The notes under the pieces: model-generated | The model's database searches: none | Told to the model about the DNA's origin: nothing | The model's input: only the letters and a program-made list of their open reading frames with translations | Shown: positions 62,575 to 64,000 of the stretch, one piece after another | How positions within the stretch are numbered: position 1 is the first letter of the stretch | Layout: each line of letters opens with the position of its first letter | NCBI RefSeq assembly: GCF_000281975.1 | Contig: NZ_AKKE01000047.1 | Location: forward strand, 28,453 to 92,452 | From: Novosphingobium sp. AP12 | GTDB taxonomy: Bacteria; Pseudomonadota; Alphaproteobacteria; Sphingomonadales; Sphingomonadaceae | Direction of reading: 5' to 3' | DNA length: 64,000 bases | Position numbers and translations under genes: made by a program

Positions 62575-62971
62575 GAAGGCGGCCCGCCTGAAGGCGCTCG
62601 CCTCACGCAAGGCGACACAGGTTTACACGGTTTACACCGTCCAAGGGACAAAGGTGTCACCCTGGGGCCGGAAAGTGTCACCTTGCGCCGGAAAAGTGTC
62701 CACTTGCGCGCCCTGGGTGTCGCCTTGTGGATGAAAGGCGTCGCCTTGCGGGTGACAGGTGTCACCTTGCGCAAGCAAGTTGACACTTCGCAATCGGCGC
62801 CGTGGAGCAGGAGGGAACGGACAGGCAGGGGCATGCGCCTAGCATACCGTGCGAGCTTGCCTGTAGGAAAGCGGACTGTCCGGAGACGCCCCCATGGCAA
62901 TCACTGCCCATGCCAGCCAACCATCGGCCGCGAATACCCGGCTTCGACAGGTCCGAGAAGAAGTCCTTCCC
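62575..62971. other. 397-bp intergenic region with a phased repeat array
   Basis: The gap between aroC and the convergent small secreted protein gene holds the 21-bp array described separately, a tandem GGTTTACAC pair (62620-62637) and about 170 bp of otherwise unremarkable sequence after the array. Open frames run through it on both strands because 21 is a multiple of three, but they extend antisense into aroC or the next gene and are not convincing. Confidence 0.6.
62606..62790. repeat. Six 21-bp direct repeats with an inverted core copy upstream
   Basis: Units begin at 62654, 62675, 62696, 62717, 62738 and 62759, exactly 21 bp apart, each starting with a version of GTGTCRCCTTGCG and ending in an A/G-rich tail; a seventh, degenerate unit starts at 62780. 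An exact inverse copy of the core (CGCAAGGCGACAC) is at 62606-62618. The core centre AGGTGTCACCT is itself palindromic in unit 6 and nearly so in units 1 and 2. Periodicity of two helical turns places the cores on one face of the DNA. Directly seen; function unknown. Confidence 0.85.
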
Positions 62972-63454
62972 CTAAGGACGGCAGGGTTTGCCTTCGTACT
63001 GGTGGCGGTGGAGCGCATATTGCCGACCGTTCCACCGCTCGACGGGAAAGCAGAAGCCGGGGCCGCCGATCTCGATGTCGAGCCATCCGCCGACGCCCCT
63101 GGTCTCCAGGAACGTCGCGACGCCCTCGCTTTCGGTGACCAGCTTCCATGTGCCGTCGGCCTGCTCGCTGACGAGCTTGAAGCCCGTGCCGGCGGCGCCG
63201 AAGCAGTAAGTGCTGCCTTCGGTGAGGATCGCTTCGGGGCGGCCGTCGCCGTTGACGTCCCTGACGGTCTCGATGGCGCCCGGCGTATAGCCTGCAGTGC
63301 CGGGATCGCCGCAGCCGCTCCACTTGCCGCCCTGCAGCCCGAACCCTCCGGCGCGGAAGGCGGCCGCCTCGTCCGCCTTCGACAGCACCGCCTGCCCGAA
63401 TGCAGGCATGGCCAGGAAGGCAAGACTCGCCGCGAGAGCAAGATGAATGCGCAT
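62972..63454 (-). CDS. Small secreted protein with an EF-hand-like DxNGDG loop
   Basis: About 160 residues from ATG 63454 (63469 is possible). Residues 1-20 are a Sec signal (hydrophobic LALAASLAFLAMPAFG, cleavage after FGQA). The mature part has RDVNGDGRPEAIL, an FG-GAP or calcium-loop-like motif, then alternating strands with two Cys near each end (GCGDPG, TYCFG, GFCFP and PCRP) that may form disulfides. Function unknown; a periplasmic binding or repeat-fold fragment is possible. Converges toward the repeat array. Confidence 0.7.
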   Translation of the reverse strand: MRIHLALAASLAFLAMPAFGQAVLSKADEAAAFRAGGFGLQGGKWSGCGDPGTAGYTPGAIETVRDVNGDGRPEAILTEGSTYCFGAAGTGFKLVSEQADGTWKLVTESEGVATFLETRGVGGWLDIEIGGPGFCFPVERWNGRQYALHRHQYEGKPCRP

Positions 63455-63603
63455 GGCCGGTCCATACATCACCTGCCCGCGCCGGGACATGGCGACGGAC
63501 ACCCACCGACTTATCGCCATGCGTGCCGCTGTCATGGCCGCGATGACAAGCGCCGGATCGGCGGTATAGGGGACGCCAGCATCCACGAACCGGAAAATGA
63601 GCC

Positions 63604-64000
63604 ATGCCCCGCATCCTGATCGACGCCGACGCCTGCCCGGTCAAGGACGAGGTCTACAAGGTCGCGGCCCGCCACAAGGTGCCGGTGGTGGTCGTCAGCA
63701 ACAGCCCGATCCGGGTGCCGCAAAGCGCTCTCATCACGCGCAAGGTGGTGAGCGACGCCTTCGACGCCGCCGACGACTGGATCGTCGAGACGGTCGAGGC
63801 GTCCGGCGGCGCGAGAGAGGTCGTCATCACTGCCGACATCCTGCTTGCCGACCGCTGCCTGAAGCTGGGCACGAGCGTGGTGGCACCCAACGGCAAGCCC
63901 TTCACCACCGCCTCGATCGGCAGCGCCATCGCCACCCGCGCGATCATGGCGGACCTGCGCGCCGGCGGCGACATCGTCGGCGGGCCGCCGCCGTTCGGCA
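63604..64000 (+). CDS. YaiI/YqxD family (DUF188) protein, C-terminus beyond the window
   Basis: The first 132 residues of a DUF188 protein from ATG 63604. ILIDADACPVKDEVYKVAAR, VVVVSNSPIRVP, VITADILLADRCL and GPPPFG near the cut end are diagnostic of this family, which has a PIN-like nuclease fold with acidic residues (Asp in IDADACPVKDE and ITADILLADR). Family members are about 150 residues, so only the last residues are missing. Role unknown, thought to be nuclease-like. Confidence 0.92.
   Translation, partial: MPRILIDADACPVKDEVYKVAARHKVPVVVVSNSPIRVPQSALITRKVVSDAFDAADDWIVETVEASGGAREVVITADILLADRCLKLGTSVVAPNGKPFTTASIGSAIATRAIMADLRAGGDIVGGPPPFG

Noticed and set aside
62654..62779. The 21-bp repeats as a CRISPR array
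   Set aside because: Repeats are directly adjacent with no unique 30-40 bp spacers, units are too short, and no cas genes are present.
62118..62900. A 260-residue reverse frame containing heptad-like KVTP repeats
   Set aside because: Only its first part covers the repeat array; the rest is antisense to aroC. The heptads follow from a 21-bp DNA period. Not excluded as a peptide, but unsupported.

Overview
This is a GC-rich, densely packed chromosomal segment. It most resembles an alphaproteobacterium of the order Sphingomonadales, with a Novosphingobium/Sphingomonas-like gene repertoire. That placement is inferred from gene content and codon bias; there is no rRNA to confirm it. I recognise 54 protein-coding genes. 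Two are cut by the window ends: a nitronate monooxygenase at the left and a YaiI/DUF188 protein at the right. I see no tRNA, rRNA, insertion sequence, prophage or CRISPR array.

Layout from left to right. 1-5.2 kb: a reverse-strand carbohydrate block (a GT4 glycosyltransferase with a C-terminal helical domain, a GH130 phosphorylase/hydrolase, a truncated nitronate monooxygenase) and a beta-hydroxyacid dehydrogenase. 5.4-12.7 kb: an arginine-succinyltransferase (AST)-type operon encoding a DUF1338 oxygenase, AstD, an M20 hydrolase, AstA and AstB, followed by a HAD phosphatase and a small NTF2-like exported protein. astC and astE are absent, and the M20 hydrolase sits where an AstE substitute would be expected. 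12.7-15.3 kb: phenylalanine/tyrosine catabolism (phhA, hppD) divergent from an Lrp-type regulator. 15.3-21.4 kb: a large NAD-dependent glutamate dehydrogenase and a second nitronate monooxygenase. 21.5-27.2 kb: a lactonase-like amidohydrolase, then a sucrose module (ROK fructokinase, GH68 levansucrase, SUT-type MFS transporter, LacI regulator) around a repeat-rich divergent promoter. 27.4-30.8 kb: an HscC-type Hsp70 with a membrane-anchored J-like partner.

30.9-42.5 kb: an exported MsrA, two flavoproteins, an esterase, a Tat-exported YtcJ-like amidohydrolase, a winged-helix protein with a pseudo-receiver-like N-terminus, and a tightly overlapped mrp / molybdenum hydroxylase / ferrochelatase operon. 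42.7-49.3 kb: envelope quality control and wall synthesis (hflK, hflC, an HtrA/DegP protease, PBP1A, MsrB). 49.4-57.9 kb: a Tat lipoprotein of the dienelactone hydrolase family, an SDR, a VOC protein, purU, a third nitronate monooxygenase, a small unknown with a stress-sigma-like promoter, catalase, lysC and ubiG. 58-64 kb: a DapB-like dehydrogenase flanked by palindromic intergenic repeats, nicotinamide riboside uptake and kinase genes (pnuC, nadR-like), an ArsC-like protein, aroC, a small secreted protein and YaiI.

The least explained structure is the 397-bp gap after aroC. It holds six direct repeats spaced exactly 21 bp apart, preceded by one inverted copy of the repeat core. The most interesting gene-level anomaly is the AST operon, which pairs an M20 hydrolase in place of AstE with a DUF1338 enzyme. 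Starts given here favour codons with a visible Shine-Dalgarno sequence or a translational overlap; alternatives are noted. All functions are predictions read from sequence.
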